From Pseudarthrobacter defluvii (GTDB lineage: Bacteria; Actinomycetota; Actinomycetes; Actinomycetales; Micrococcaceae), in contig NZ_CP066362.1 of NCBI RefSeq assembly GCF_030323865.1, positions 1,922,001 through 1,986,000 of the forward strand: a stretch of 64,000 bases of DNA, given 5' to 3'. Below, in pieces: positions 1 through 8,505 of this stretch; the first letter of the stretch is position 1, and the number at the start of each line of letters is the position of its first letter. A program made the position numbers and the translations under genes. The notes under the pieces are model-generated. The model did no database searches. It worked only from the letters and a program-made list of their open reading frames with translations, and had not been told where the DNA came from.

Positions 1-587
1 AGTTCCTGACGTCGGTGGTTGTTCCACGGCCCATCGCCTGGGTTTCGAGCACGTCCCCGGCGGGGGTGGACAACCTGGCACCCCACTCCTTTTTCACTGT
101 TGCCTCGGTGGACCCTCCGATCATCCAGTTCACCTCCGTCGGGGAAAAGGACTCGCTGCGGAACATCGAGGCGACGGGGGAGTTCGTGGTGAACCTCGCG
201 CCGGCCACGCTGATCCAGGAGGTCAATGCCACCGGCACGAACTTCAGTCCCGACGTAAGCGAGTTTGATGCCGCAGGCCTTACCCGCGAGCCCAGTGCAG
301 TGGTCCGGCCGCCCCGGGTCAAGGAGTCCCCGGCGGTCCTGGAGTGTTCCCTGCATCAGACCCTGCCCATGGGCGACTGCGTCCTGGTGTTCGGGGTGGT
401 GGTGCACGGATCAGTCTCAACCGGGGTGCTCCGCAGCGGCCACCCCGACGTCACCGGGCTTGATCCGCTCTCGAGGCTTGGCGGTGATGAGTGGGCCACC
501 ATGGGTCCCATCCAGGACCTTCCGCGGATCCGGGCATCCCAATGGCCCGGCAGCTCCACGCCACGGACTCCGCGGCACCCGAAATAA
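1..587 (+). CDS. Flavin reductase family protein (5' end outside window)
   Basis: The frame is open from base 3 and reads FLTSVVVPRPIAWVSS, the usual opening of the FMN-binding split-barrel flavin reductase family, so the true start lies upstream of the window. The conserved stretch NLAPHSFFTVASVDPP, followed by QFTSVGEKDSLRN and EFVVNLAP, forms the FMN-binding part of the barrel. Members bind FMN and reduce flavin with NAD(P)H or act as small flavoproteins in the cytoplasm. The C-terminal part (GLDPLSRLGGDEWATMG) matches the usual family end, so only about 10-20 N-terminal residues should be missing. A crotonase gene follows 17 bp downstream on the same strand and may be co-transcribed. The substrate cannot be told from sequence. 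Confidence 0.85.
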   Translation, partial: FLTSVVVPRPIAWVSSTSPAGVDNLAPHSFFTVASVDPPIIQFTSVGEKDSLRNIEATGEFVVNLAPATLIQEVNATGTNFSPDVSEFDAAGLTREPSAVVRPPRVKESPAVLECSLHQTLPMGDCVLVFGVVVHGSVSTGVLRSGHPDVTGLDPLSRLGGDEWATMGPIQDLPRIRASQWPGSSTPRTPRHPK

Positions 588-604
588 GGGAGGAAAGCCG
601 ACGT

Positions 605-1363
605 ATGGCCGCCACCATAAGCCTTGAAGAGGTGGGATCTGTCGCGACGCTGTCCTTCGGCAGCGGGCAACGGCTCAATGCCCTTGGGCGCGCCGAGTGG
701 CAGGAGCTGGGGAGCGCGGTCCAGCGGCTGGCGGCCATCCCGTCCCTTCGCGCCGTCGTGGTGCGGGGCAGGGGAGGAGTGTTCTGCTCCGGGTTTGACG
801 TGCGCGAATGGGAGGGGCGGACGGACGCGGAAATCAGCCGGACGTTCCGCGTGATCGAGGGTGCACTGCAGGCGCTCGAGGACTTGCCCGTTCCCACCGT
901 GGCTGTTGTAGAGGGGGCGGCTGCCGGTGGGGGCTGCCAGCTGGCCCTCGCCTGCGACCTGCAGTTGCTCACGCCGTCGGCCCGCATCGGGATGCCCGTG
1001 GCACGCCTGGGCCTGCTGGTCCCGGCCACCTTTGCCAACCGCATGGCACTGCGGATAGGCCCGTCGCGTACCAAGGACCTCCTGTTTGGCGGCCGCATGC
1101 TGACGGCCGACCAGGCCTGGTCCACAGGCCTGATCACCACCCTCGCCCCCGACGAGGACGCCGATGCGGCGCTGGAAGCGATCCTCGACAACTGGAAAGG
1201 GCTTTCGGCGGCTTCCCTGCGGGCATCAAAAGCAGCGGTGAATGCGGGTCTGGGCCTGCTGACGGAAGCCGGCCGCCGGGCAACACCGGGGCCCGCAGTG
1301 GATCCCGTTGAGTTCCAGGGCCGGGTCAAGGGCTTTCTGGCCCGGCAGCGAAAAAAGCTGTAG
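605..1363 (+). CDS. Enoyl-CoA hydratase/isomerase (crotonase) family protein
   Basis: A 252-residue crotonase-fold protein. FCSGFDVREW near residue 61 is the CoA/oxyanion loop and AAAGGGCQLALACDL near residue 105 is the second oxyanion segment. The ATG at 605 is preferred over an upstream in-frame start at 491 because GGGAGGA lies about 10 nt before it and the upstream extension overlaps the flavin reductase. The two catalytic glutamates of classical enoyl-CoA hydratase are not present: the first position is Gln (GGGCQ instead of GGGCE) and the second is Val (GMPVAR instead of GQPE). The protein therefore probably has the fold but not ordinary hydratase activity; isomerase, hydrolase or other acyl-CoA chemistry is possible. 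Confidence 0.85.
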   Translation: MAATISLEEVGSVATLSFGSGQRLNALGRAEWQELGSAVQRLAAIPSLRAVVVRGRGGVFCSGFDVREWEGRTDAEISRTFRVIEGALQALEDLPVPTVAVVEGAAAGGGCQLALACDLQLLTPSARIGMPVARLGLLVPATFANRMALRIGPSRTKDLLFGGRMLTADQAWSTGLITTLAPDEDADAALEAILDNWKGLSAASLRASKAAVNAGLGLLTEAGRRATPGPAVDPVEFQGRVKGFLARQRKKL

Positions 1364-1373
1364 CCAAAGCCGG

Positions 1374-2273
1374 TCAGGGGCTGTCGCGGTGTGAGGGGCG
1401 CACCATTGGAAGCGGCTGCTGCGGCGCTTCCAGGACGGTGACCTCCATGGGCATCCGGTGCGTCCGGCGCAGGCTGCCGCGCAGGACGTTGTGCAGTCCG
1501 TGCGTCACCAGCCTCCGCCTGGTCAGGAACCGGAATTCCGCCCTATCGGAGGTCACCAGGTCCACGATGGGCCATGCAGCTTCGTCGGCGCTCTGGCCCC
1601 ACAGCCCGACGACCACCGGCAGGGCGCCCAGGCGATGCTGGTACCCGGGCTGGGAAGTCACCCGGCCCAGGAGGTCGGTCCGCACCAGCCCTGGGTTCAT
1701 GCCGTGCACCCGGACGCCGGTGCCTTTGGTTTCCAGCCGCAGCGTCTCCGTGAACTGGCGGACCCACCGCTTGCTGGACGCATACGCGTTCTGCAGGGCG
1801 ACGGGTCCGCGGTCGCCCTGGCCGTACAGGTTGACCAGGTCGCCGTGGCCCTGGGCAAGGAACACCGGCAAGGCCACGCGGGCCCCATGAAAGGTCCCCA
1901 GGATGTTCGTTCGCACCACGTCCGTGAAGCCGGCCACGGGCGTGGAGGCCGTCGGCCCGAACACGCCGGACACGCCTGCGTTGTTGACCCAGATGTCCAG
2001 CGTTCCCCGGCTGAGGGCTTCGTCCCGGAGCGCCTCGACGTCCCCTGGCTCTCCGGTGTCGCAGGGCCTCCCCGACGCCGCGATGCCTTCAGCCTGCAGG
2101 CGTCCGACGGCGGCAGCAACGCCGTCGTCCGATCTGGACGCCAGCACCACCGTTGCGCCGTGCAGGCCCAGGGCGCGTGCCATGGAAAAGCCGAGGCCGC
2201 GCGATGAGCCGGTCACCACCGCCACGCGGCCCTGAAGCGCGTCACTGGCAAGGGCGCCGCGTTGTAAACGCAT
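1374..2273 (-). CDS. SDR family oxidoreductase
   Basis: A 299-residue short-chain dehydrogenase/reductase. TGSSRGLG at residues 21-28 is the dinucleotide-binding glycine motif, ASRSDD follows strand 2, NNAG is at 97-100, and YASSK at 164-168 gives the catalytic Tyr and Lys. The catalytic Ser expected 13 residues before the Tyr is replaced: the segment reads VNLYGQGD, with Gly at that place. A C-terminal extension of about 60 residues beyond the Rossmann core (RRRLVTHGLHNVLRG and after) is not typical of minimal SDRs. A -10-like TATCAC lies 6 nt before the ATG, which suggests a leaderless message. It converges with the crotonase, 10 bp apart. The substrate is unknown. Confidence 0.85.
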   Translation of the reverse strand: MRLQRGALASDALQGRVAVVTGSSRGLGFSMARALGLHGATVVLASRSDDGVAAAVGRLQAEGIAASGRPCDTGEPGDVEALRDEALSRGTLDIWVNNAGVSGVFGPTASTPVAGFTDVVRTNILGTFHGARVALPVFLAQGHGDLVNLYGQGDRGPVALQNAYASSKRWVRQFTETLRLETKGTGVRVHGMNPGLVRTDLLGRVTSQPGYQHRLGALPVVVGLWGQSADEAAWPIVDLVTSDRAEFRFLTRRRLVTHGLHNVLRGSLRRTHRMPMEVTVLEAPQQPLPMVRPSHRDSP

Positions 2274-2321
2274 CCCTCAGTGATACGCGCCGGCGGGGAG
2301 GAGGGCAAGGGTTGCCGGCGG

Positions 2322-4940
2322 CTACCGGTCCTGGGCCGCAGAGCGGGCGTCGAGTGCGGCGGCCAGGTAGGGTGCGGTGCGGCTGTTGGCGGAACGCGCG
2401 ACGGCGGCTGGGTCGCCGGCGGCGACGATCTGCCCGCCGGCGTCGCCACCGGCGGGCCCCAGGTCCATCACCCAATCGGCGGCGGCCACCACATCCATCG
2501 CATGTTCCACCAGGATCACGGTGTTGCCGGTGTCCACCAGCCGGTTGAGCTGGGCCATCAGGAGTTGGACGTCCGCTGGGTGCAGTCCCGTGGTGGGCTC
2601 ATCCAGCAGGTACAGCGTGTGCCCGCGCCGGGCGCGCTGCAGTTCCGTGGCCAGCTTGATCCGTTGCGCCTCACCGCCGGAGAGTTCGGTGGCGGGCTGG
2701 CCCAGCCGGAGGTAGCCCAGCCCCACGTCCTGCAGCGTCTGCAGGGAGCGGGCGGCGGCGGGAACACCAGCCAGGAAGCCCGCGGCGGTGTCGACCGTCA
2801 TGCCCAGCACCTCGGCAATGGTCCTGCCCTGGTAGGTGACCTCGAGGGTTTCCGGGTTGTAGCGCGAGCCGTGGCATTCCGGGCACGGACCGTAGCTGCC
2901 GGGCAGGAAGAGCAGTTCCACGGCCACGAACCCTTCGCCCTGGCAGGTTTCGCAGCGCCCGCCGGGCACGTTGAACGAAAAGCGCCCGGGACCGAACCGC
3001 CGGCTCCTGGCAGCATCGGTGGCAGCGAACTCCTTGCGCACAGCGTCAAACAGTCCGGTGTACGTGGCAAGGTTGGAGCGCGGGGTGCGGCCGATGGGTT
3101 TTTGGTCCACCGTGACCAGGCGGTCGATCCGCTCCAGTCCGGTCACGGTGCCCACGGTCAGGGGCGCGTTGTCTTGGGCAGGATCCGGGTCCTGCTCCTC
3201 GGCTGCGGGCACGGGCGCGGTCGCGGACACGGTCCGCAGTGCTGCGCCCGCCACGCCCGCCAGGACCTGGCTGACCAGGGTGGACTTCCCGGAGCCGGAA
3301 ACACCGGTGACTGCCGTCAGGACGCCGAGTGGAAAAGCCGCGTCCAGGTCCCGCAGGTTGTGGCGGCTCACACCGCGCAGCTCAAGCCAGCCCGCGGCCT
3401 GCCGGGGCCCATCCTTGCCGGCGTCAGCGCCGCCGTCGACCGTTACCGCTTGCCGTGCCTCCTGGATCCGTCCCGCCTGGAAGAGGAACGGCCGCGTTAC
3501 GGACTCCGGTACGGCCTCCAGGCCCTGCACCGGGCCGCTGTACAGCACCTCCCCGCCGTCTTCGCCCGCACGGGGCCCTACATCCACCAGCCAGTCTGCA
3601 CGGCGGACCAGGTCCATGTTGTGCTCCACCACGAACACCGAGTTCCCGGATGATTTGAGCTGGTCCAGCACGGCCAGGAGGGGCTCGGCGTCCGCGGGAT
3701 GCAGGCCTGCGGACGGTTCATCCAGCACGTAGATCACGCCGAACAGCCCGGAGCGCAGCTGCGTGGCAATCCGGAGCCGCTGCATCTCGCCCGGGGAAAG
3801 CGTTGGCGTGGGCCGGCCCAGCGCCAGGTAGCCCAGGCCAAGCTCCAGCAGCACATTGATGCGCTGCAGCAGGTCGCGGGTGATGGCCACGGCCACTTCG
3901 TTGGACTCGGATGACTGCTTTCGGGACGCGGTCCCCGCGGCGGCCAATTCCGTTGTGGGGCGGATGAGCTCCGCCAGTTCGGCCATGGGCACGGCGTTGA
4001 GCCCGGAAATGGTGTGGCCGGCAAAGGTCACCGCCAGGGCTTCGGGCCGGAGCCCCGTCCCGCCGCAACGGGGGCACGGTCCGGTCTCCATGAACCGCAG
4101 CACCTTCTCCCGCATTGCAGGGCTCTTGGAATCGAGCAGTGTGTGCATCACGTAGCTTTTGGCGCTCCAGAACCGGCCTTTGTAGGGCTTGGCCACGCGG
4201 TCCCGCTGCGGCGTCACTTCCACCACGGGCTGTTCTTCGGTGAACAGGATCCAGTCGCGCTGCTTCCGGGGCAGCTGATGCCAGGGTGTGTCGACGTCGT
4301 AGCCCAGGTGGGTCAGGATGTCGCGCAGGTTCTTGCCCTGCCAGGCACCGGGCCAGGCCGCGATGGCGCCGTCTCGGATGCTGAGGGACGGGTCTGGAAC
4401 CAGCGAGGCTTCACTGACGGTGTGGGCAGTACCCAGTCCGTGGCACTCCGGGCAGGCACCGGCCGCGGTGTTGGGGGAGAAGGAGTCGGAGTCCAGCGGA
4501 GGGGCGCCGTCAGGGTAGGTGCCTGCGCGGGAGAAGAGCATGCGCAGCGAATTGGACAAGGTGGTGACGGTTCCAACGGTGGACCGGGAGGTGGCAGTGC
4601 CGCGGCGCTGCTGGAGCGCGACGGCGGGCGGCAGCCCGGTGATCTGTTCCACCTTGGGGTTGTGCCCCTGCTGGATGAGCCGGCGGGCGTAGGGCGCCAC
4701 TGATTCGAAGAACCGGCGCTGCGCTTCGGCGTAGATGGTGCCGAACGCGAGGGACGACTTGCCGGAGCCGGATACGCCGGTGAACGCCACGATCGCATCC
4801 CGCGGCACGTCCACGCTCACGTTCCGCAGGTTGTTTTCCTGGGCGCCACGCACCCGGACAAACCCGTCTTCGGCGTGGCCGGCCGCAATGGAGGGTAGGG
4901 TCAGGGCGGTCAGTTCGTTGGGACTCTGTTTGGCGTACAC
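2322..4940 (-). CDS. uvrA2: Class II UvrA-like ATPase (UvrA2/DrrC type)
   Basis: An 872-residue tandem ABC ATPase of the UvrA family. The first Walker [10 protein letters not shown], is at residues 55-62. The first signature is LSPGE rather than LSGGE. The second Walker A (GVSGSGKST) is near 545 and the second signature is LSGGEAQR. Zinc-finger Cys pairs (CPECHGLG, CPRCGGTG, CETCQGEG with CPECHGSR) are kept. After STVGTVTTLSNSLRMLFSRAG the sequence passes directly to the zinc region, without the roughly 110-residue UvrB-docking domain that the uvrA product at 54829 has there. This matches class II UvrA proteins, linked to resistance to DNA-intercalating drugs and damage tolerance. It starts with GTG, with TACAGT 7 nt upstream, so it may be leaderless. 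No transporter or biosynthetic gene sits beside it. Confidence 0.92.
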   Translation of the reverse strand: MYAKQSPNELTALTLPSIAAGHAEDGFVRVRGAQENNLRNVSVDVPRDAIVAFTGVSGSGKSSLAFGTIYAEAQRRFFESVAPYARRLIQQGHNPKVEQITGLPPAVALQQRRGTATSRSTVGTVTTLSNSLRMLFSRAGTYPDGAPPLDSDSFSPNTAAGACPECHGLGTAHTVSEASLVPDPSLSIRDGAIAAWPGAWQGKNLRDILTHLGYDVDTPWHQLPRKQRDWILFTEEQPVVEVTPQRDRVAKPYKGRFWSAKSYVMHTLLDSKSPAMREKVLRFMETGPCPRCGGTGLRPEALAVTFAGHTISGLNAVPMAELAELIRPTTELAAAGTASRKQSSESNEVAVAITRDLLQRINVLLELGLGYLALGRPTPTLSPGEMQRLRIATQLRSGLFGVIYVLDEPSAGLHPADAEPLLAVLDQLKSSGNSVFVVEHNMDLVRRADWLVDVGPRAGEDGGEVLYSGPVQGLEAVPESVTRPFLFQAGRIQEARQAVTVDGGADAGKDGPRQAAGWLELRGVSRHNLRDLDAAFPLGVLTAVTGVSGSGKSTLVSQVLAGVAGAALRTVSATAPVPAAEEQDPDPAQDNAPLTVGTVTGLERIDRLVTVDQKPIGRTPRSNLATYTGLFDAVRKEFAATDAARSRRFGPGRFSFNVPGGRCETCQGEGFVAVELLFLPGSYGPCPECHGSRYNPETLEVTYQGRTIAEVLGMTVDTAAGFLAGVPAAARSLQTLQDVGLGYLRLGQPATELSGGEAQRIKLATELQRARRGHTLYLLDEPTTGLHPADVQLLMAQLNRLVDTGNTVILVEHAMDVVAAADWVMDLGPAGGDAGGQIVAAGDPAAVARSANSRTAPYLAAALDARSAAQDR

Positions 4941-5097
4941 CGCTTCGACTGTAGCGCCGATCCGGAGATGGCCGGAATTTCAGGACCTGTTGGGCCGGCG
5001 CGGGCGGATTTACACTGAAGCATTCCGCGACGCTGGCGGGCCGGGGGAAGCTGACCGGGGAAGAGAAGATCAACTACATATTTGGGAAGGGCCGGCC

Positions 5098-5922
5098 ATG
5101 GGCAACGCGTCGCAGGGAGCTAACAGGGCAGTATCGGAGGCCGCATCCGCGAGCCGCAGCCCGGCGGTCCGCATGTTGGCCCGGGCAGGATTTGTCTTCA
5201 TCGGCCTGGTCCATATCCTGATCGGCGTCATTGCCCTGCAACTGGTCCAGGGCCGGGGCGGCGAGGCCGACCAGTCGGGGGCGATTGGAACCCTGGCATC
5301 CAAGCCCGGTGGCGGCATCCTGCTGTGGGCCGGCGCCGTGGCCTGCGGCGCCCTTGCCTTGTGGATGTTCAGCGAAGCCTTTTATGGTGCCCGCAGCGAG
5401 ACTGAGTCCAAGAAGAAGGTGAAAGAGGCGGCCACCGCCGTGGGCAAGGCCGTGGTGTTCGGTTTCCTGGCCTTCACCTTTGCCGTCTTCGCCGCCGGTG
5501 GCAGCAAAAACTCCAGCCAGTCGGCCAGCGACTTCACAGCAAAGCTGATGGGAGCGCCGGCCGGGGTGGTGTTTGTCATTGTCGTGGGGCTGGCGATCGT
5601 CGGGGCAGGGGTCTTTTATGCCTATCGGGGTGTTTCCCGGAAGTTCATGAAGGACCTGCAGGATCCGGGCAGTGCCCGCACGGCCGTTGAGTGGCTTGGA
5701 ACAGTCGGCTATGCGGCCAAGGGCGTGGTGCTCGCCGCCGTCGGTGTCCTGATTGTCGTGGCTGCGGCCACCGCCGACCCATCCAAATCCTCGGGCCTCG
5801 ACGGCGGCCTGAAGGCCCTCGGCTCACAGCCTTACGGGGTGTTCCTTCTCGCCGCCATTGCCGCCGGACTCATCTGCTACGGCGTGTATTCCATGGCACG
5901 GGCACGCTACGGACGGTTCTAG
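5098..5922 (+). CDS. DUF1206 integral membrane protein
   Basis: A 274-residue membrane protein made of three similar units of about 75 residues, each with two hydrophobic helices. Unit 1 begins at RMLARAGFVFIGLVHILIG, unit 2 at AVGKAVVFGFLAFTFAVF and unit 3 at WLGTVGYAAKGVVLAAVG. This threefold repeat with six predicted transmembrane segments is the DUF1206 architecture; its function is not established. The ATG at 5098 is chosen because GGGAAGGG precedes it at good spacing and the protein begins just before the first unit; the in-frame extension to 4735 would run back into uvrA2 on the other strand. It is transcribed divergently from uvrA2 and converges with the metallo-hydrolase downstream. 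Confidence 0.88.
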   Translation: MGNASQGANRAVSEAASASRSPAVRMLARAGFVFIGLVHILIGVIALQLVQGRGGEADQSGAIGTLASKPGGGILLWAGAVACGALALWMFSEAFYGARSETESKKKVKEAATAVGKAVVFGFLAFTFAVFAAGGSKNSSQSASDFTAKLMGAPAGVVFVIVVGLAIVGAGVFYAYRGVSRKFMKDLQDPGSARTAVEWLGTVGYAAKGVVLAAVGVLIVVAAATADPSKSSGLDGGLKALGSQPYGVFLLAAIAAGLICYGVYSMARARYGRF

Positions 5923-5948
5923 ACCCAGCCGTGCCAGTCCAGCCCGGA

Positions 5949-6728
5949 TTACGGGGCCTCAGGAACCCGGCCCTGTATGGCGGCCAGGGCCGCGCCCAAC
6001 GGGAGGCGCACTGCGGGCCCGTGGCCGGGGAGGATTACCGAGGCGTCAACTCCCTCCAGTTTCCGGAGGGCGGCCAGCGCCTCGGCCGGGTCTGAGTGAT
6101 ACATCCTGTGCAGCATCTGCGGCCCGCCGCTCCGGCTGATCGGGTGGCCGGTGACAAACGAATCACCGACGGCGATGACGCCGGCCCCCGGAAGGAGGAG
6201 TGCCGCGTTGCCTGGGGTATGGCCGGGCAGGGAGACGGCTTCGGGCCTGCCGGGCAGCGCCCGGAGGGCGGCTGCGTCCCATGCCTGCGCGCCGGAAACA
6301 GGCTTGGCCGCCAGCGCCCCGGCTTTGATGGCGTGCAGCATCCAGCGCATGACGCGGGGCCGCCATGCACGGCCCAGCACCTGGGCAAGGCTGACCTGGT
6401 GCTTTTCCGTTCCGCGCACGTGGGCCAGTTCTTCGGGGGCGCACAGCACCGGGGTTCCGAACTCCTCGGCGAAGTACGCCGCCGAGCCGGTGTGGTCCAC
6501 GCGGCCGTGCGTGACCAGCAGCGCAACGGTGTCGGCAGGGTCCAGGCCAAGGTGGCGGAGTGAGGCGAGGACGTGGTGGCGGTCAGCGGGGTAACCGCTG
6601 TCGATCAGGATGAATCCCGTCCCGTCCCGGACCACGATCCAGTTGGCGGCCGGCCCTTCAGCGAAGTAGACGCCGGGTGCCTGCACGGAAAGGCTGGTCG
6701 CGGGGTTCCAGGTGGTTTGCTGCTGCAC
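5949..6728 (-). CDS. MBL-fold metallo-hydrolase with altered metal motif
   Basis: A 259-residue metallo-beta-lactamase-fold protein. ILIDSGYP near residue 41 is the strand before the active site, LPGHTPGN gives the second metal His, GDSF a bridging Asp, and ILPGHGP the last His. The hallmark HxHxDH is HGRVDH at 74-79, so the second His is Arg. The reading was checked on the reverse strand. This could change metal content or reduce activity. The family covers hydrolases of thioesters, lactones and phosphoesters, and the substrate is not predictable here. It starts with GTG, with TACCCT 6 nt upstream, which favours this start and a leaderless mRNA. Confidence 0.85.
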   Translation of the reverse strand: MQQQTTWNPATSLSVQAPGVYFAEGPAANWIVVRDGTGFILIDSGYPADRHHVLASLRHLGLDPADTVALLVTHGRVDHTGSAAYFAEEFGTPVLCAPEELAHVRGTEKHQVSLAQVLGRAWRPRVMRWMLHAIKAGALAAKPVSGAQAWDAAALRALPGRPEAVSLPGHTPGNAALLLPGAGVIAVGDSFVTGHPISRSGGPQMLHRMYHSDPAEALAALRKLEGVDASVILPGHGPAVRLPLGAALAAIQGRVPEAP

Positions 6729-6969
6729 GGGTCAAGGGTAGCTGCTCGAGCGCAGCGGGACGGCCGGGTGCGCGCCTGCCCCCCCACGGAGGCTGGCGGG
6801 GTACCTAGTGCCCTAAGACTTCCTGTGCAGTCGCTGTGCATCCTGTTGATTCTGGTCACCTTCGCCCTACAGTGATCCCACAATTGCCTACGATTGGACA
6901 CGGACAAAGAACATATCGGCGGCAGCGACCCAGCTGCCGCCACGCATTTCCAGGGAGGAGGCAGTACCC

Positions 6970-7713
6970 ATGCACCAAAATGCGTACCCCCACTCGCATC
7001 CCGGGCGTCTTTTGGCGGCCGGAGCTGTTGCCCTCCTCCTGGCCATCACATCGGGAAGTGCCGCCCAGACCCAGCCATCCGCCACGGCGGCGCCTCCGGT
7101 CCGCGTGGTGGTGGTGGGGGACTCGCTGAGCACCGGCCACGGTACCTCTCCGCAGCAGGCGTGGCCTGCGCTGATGCGGAAGGACCCGGAGGTGGCCGGC
7201 CTGGAAGTGGTCAACGCCGCCGAGGACGGAAGCGGCTACCTCAGCCTGGGCGACTACAACGGAACTTTCGGCAGCCAGGTTGAAGATTTCGTCACCCCGG
7301 ATACTGGGATCGTGGTTTTCTTCGGGTCCGAGAATGACCTGGGCTACCCGCCGGCCGATTTAGGCAGCGCCGCCCTGGCCGCCATGGACCGGGCGGAGAC
7401 CCTGGCCCCCGAGGCCAGAATCATCGTGGTGGGCCCGCCGTCGTACACCACAACCCCGGATCCCGGACTGGTGGACATCAGCGACCAACTTAAAGCCGCT
7501 GCCCTGCAGGCCGGCGGGGAGTTCGTGGACCCCATCGCCGAAGGCTGGATCAGCGATGATTTTGACGACCTGATTGGTCCGGACGGCGACCATCCGACCG
7601 TTCAGGGGCAGCACTACCTGCTGGACCATATCGGCGCCTACCTTGAGCAGGCAGCCCCGGCGGCTGCAGCGGCATTGGAAGGGCGCCAGGACCCGCGCAA
7701 GCCTGCAGCCTAG
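6970..7713 (+). CDS. Secreted SGNH/GDSL hydrolase
   Basis: A 247-residue protein with a hydrophobic export segment (LLAAGAVALLLAITSGSAA, residues about 14-32) and a likely signal peptidase site after SAAQ. The mature part begins with VRVVVVGDSLSTGHG, the block I nucleophile Ser of SGNH hydrolases. GSENDLG supplies block III Asn. DGDHPTVQG near the C-terminus supplies the Asp-x-x-His pair. Enzymes of this fold are esterases, lipases or carbohydrate deacetylases acting outside the cell. AGGAGG precedes the ATG by about 10 nt. It lies downstream of a 241-bp intergenic region and converges with the SCO1664 gene, so it is probably a single-gene unit. Confidence 0.88.
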   Translation: MHQNAYPHSHPGRLLAAGAVALLLAITSGSAAQTQPSATAAPPVRVVVVGDSLSTGHGTSPQQAWPALMRKDPEVAGLEVVNAAEDGSGYLSLGDYNGTFGSQVEDFVTPDTGIVVFFGSENDLGYPPADLGSAALAAMDRAETLAPEARIIVVGPPSYTTTPDPGLVDISDQLKAAALQAGGEFVDPIAEGWISDDFDDLIGPDGDHPTVQGQHYLLDHIGAYLEQAAPAAAAALEGRQDPRKPAA

Positions 7714-7775
7714 TCCCGCGGACAGGACCACTAGAGGCCCGATCAAAAGCGCCTGGACAGCATCACCTGCGTCAC

Positions 7776-8489
7776 TTAGACCAAAGGCCACGGGTAGCGC
7801 ATGCCCGTGCGGTCCACGGGGAGGACCCGTTCCTGCAGCATGCGCTGGACCCGGCGCTGGAGCGCGGCCACCTCGGCGTCGTTAAGCAGCTCGGCCAGAT
7901 CGGCCGGCACCTGGGTGGCCAGGGGGCTGATGTCGTCGAGCAGGGCCTCGGGAATGGGGTCGCCGGCGAAGTCCCAGATCACCGTCCGCAGTTTGAAGGC
8001 GGCGGAGAAGCACAGGCCATGGTCGATGCCCCAGATATGGCCGTCGGCGCCCCGCAGCACATGCCCGCTTTTCCGGTCCGTATTGTTCGCCACGTAGTCG
8101 AACAGGGCGATCCTGGCCAGTGCGCCGTGCGTTTCGGGGGAGTCTTCGTACAGGGTGAAGTAATGCTCCCCGAGATCGCCTTCGATGAACCACTGCAACG
8201 ATCCCACCCCCAGCGGTGCGTCTGCGCGGACCACCGTGGGCGGGACGATTCCCCACCCCAGTGCTTCGCTGAGCAGGTACGCGGCGCGCTCCCGGCGGTG
8301 CAGGCCGGCGTCGAAATCTGCGAGCGGACGTTCGCCGGCAACTGGTTTGTAGACTGCCCAGGCGGAGTCATCCCCGCACGAAAGCTCTGCGAGGAAGGTG
8401 GCATTGCTGCCGCTCATGATGCGGCCCAGCAGCTCCACGCGGCCTTCCGTGAGGAGGGTCAGTTCACGTTCAGGCACCACGGGCTCCAC
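7776..8489 (-). CDS. SCO1664 family protein (PI3/4-kinase-like fold)
   Basis: A 237-residue cytoplasmic protein of the actinobacterial SCO1664 family. Visible family features are AVYKPVAGERPL near residue 45 (a lysine in a kinase-like N-lobe), FDYVANNTDRKSGHVL near 130, and WGIDHGLCF near 153. The last two resemble the catalytic and metal-binding loops of PI3/PI4-kinase-like proteins, so phosphotransfer is possible, but no substrate is known. It follows the histidine phosphatase gene by 16 bp on the same strand and is probably translated from the same mRNA. In many actinobacteria a DUF3090 gene lies between or next to these two and mshC (mycothiol synthesis) follows. Neither is present here. 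Confidence 0.85.
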   Translation of the reverse strand: MEPVVPERELTLLTEGRVELLGRIMSGSNATFLAELSCGDDSAWAVYKPVAGERPLADFDAGLHRRERAAYLLSEALGWGIVPPTVVRADAPLGVGSLQWFIEGDLGEHYFTLYEDSPETHGALARIALFDYVANNTDRKSGHVLRGADGHIWGIDHGLCFSAAFKLRTVIWDFAGDPIPEALLDDISPLATQVPADLAELLNDAEVAALQRRVQRMLQERVLPVDRTGMRYPWPLV

Positions 8490-8505
8490 GTGGATGCACG
8501 CCTGG

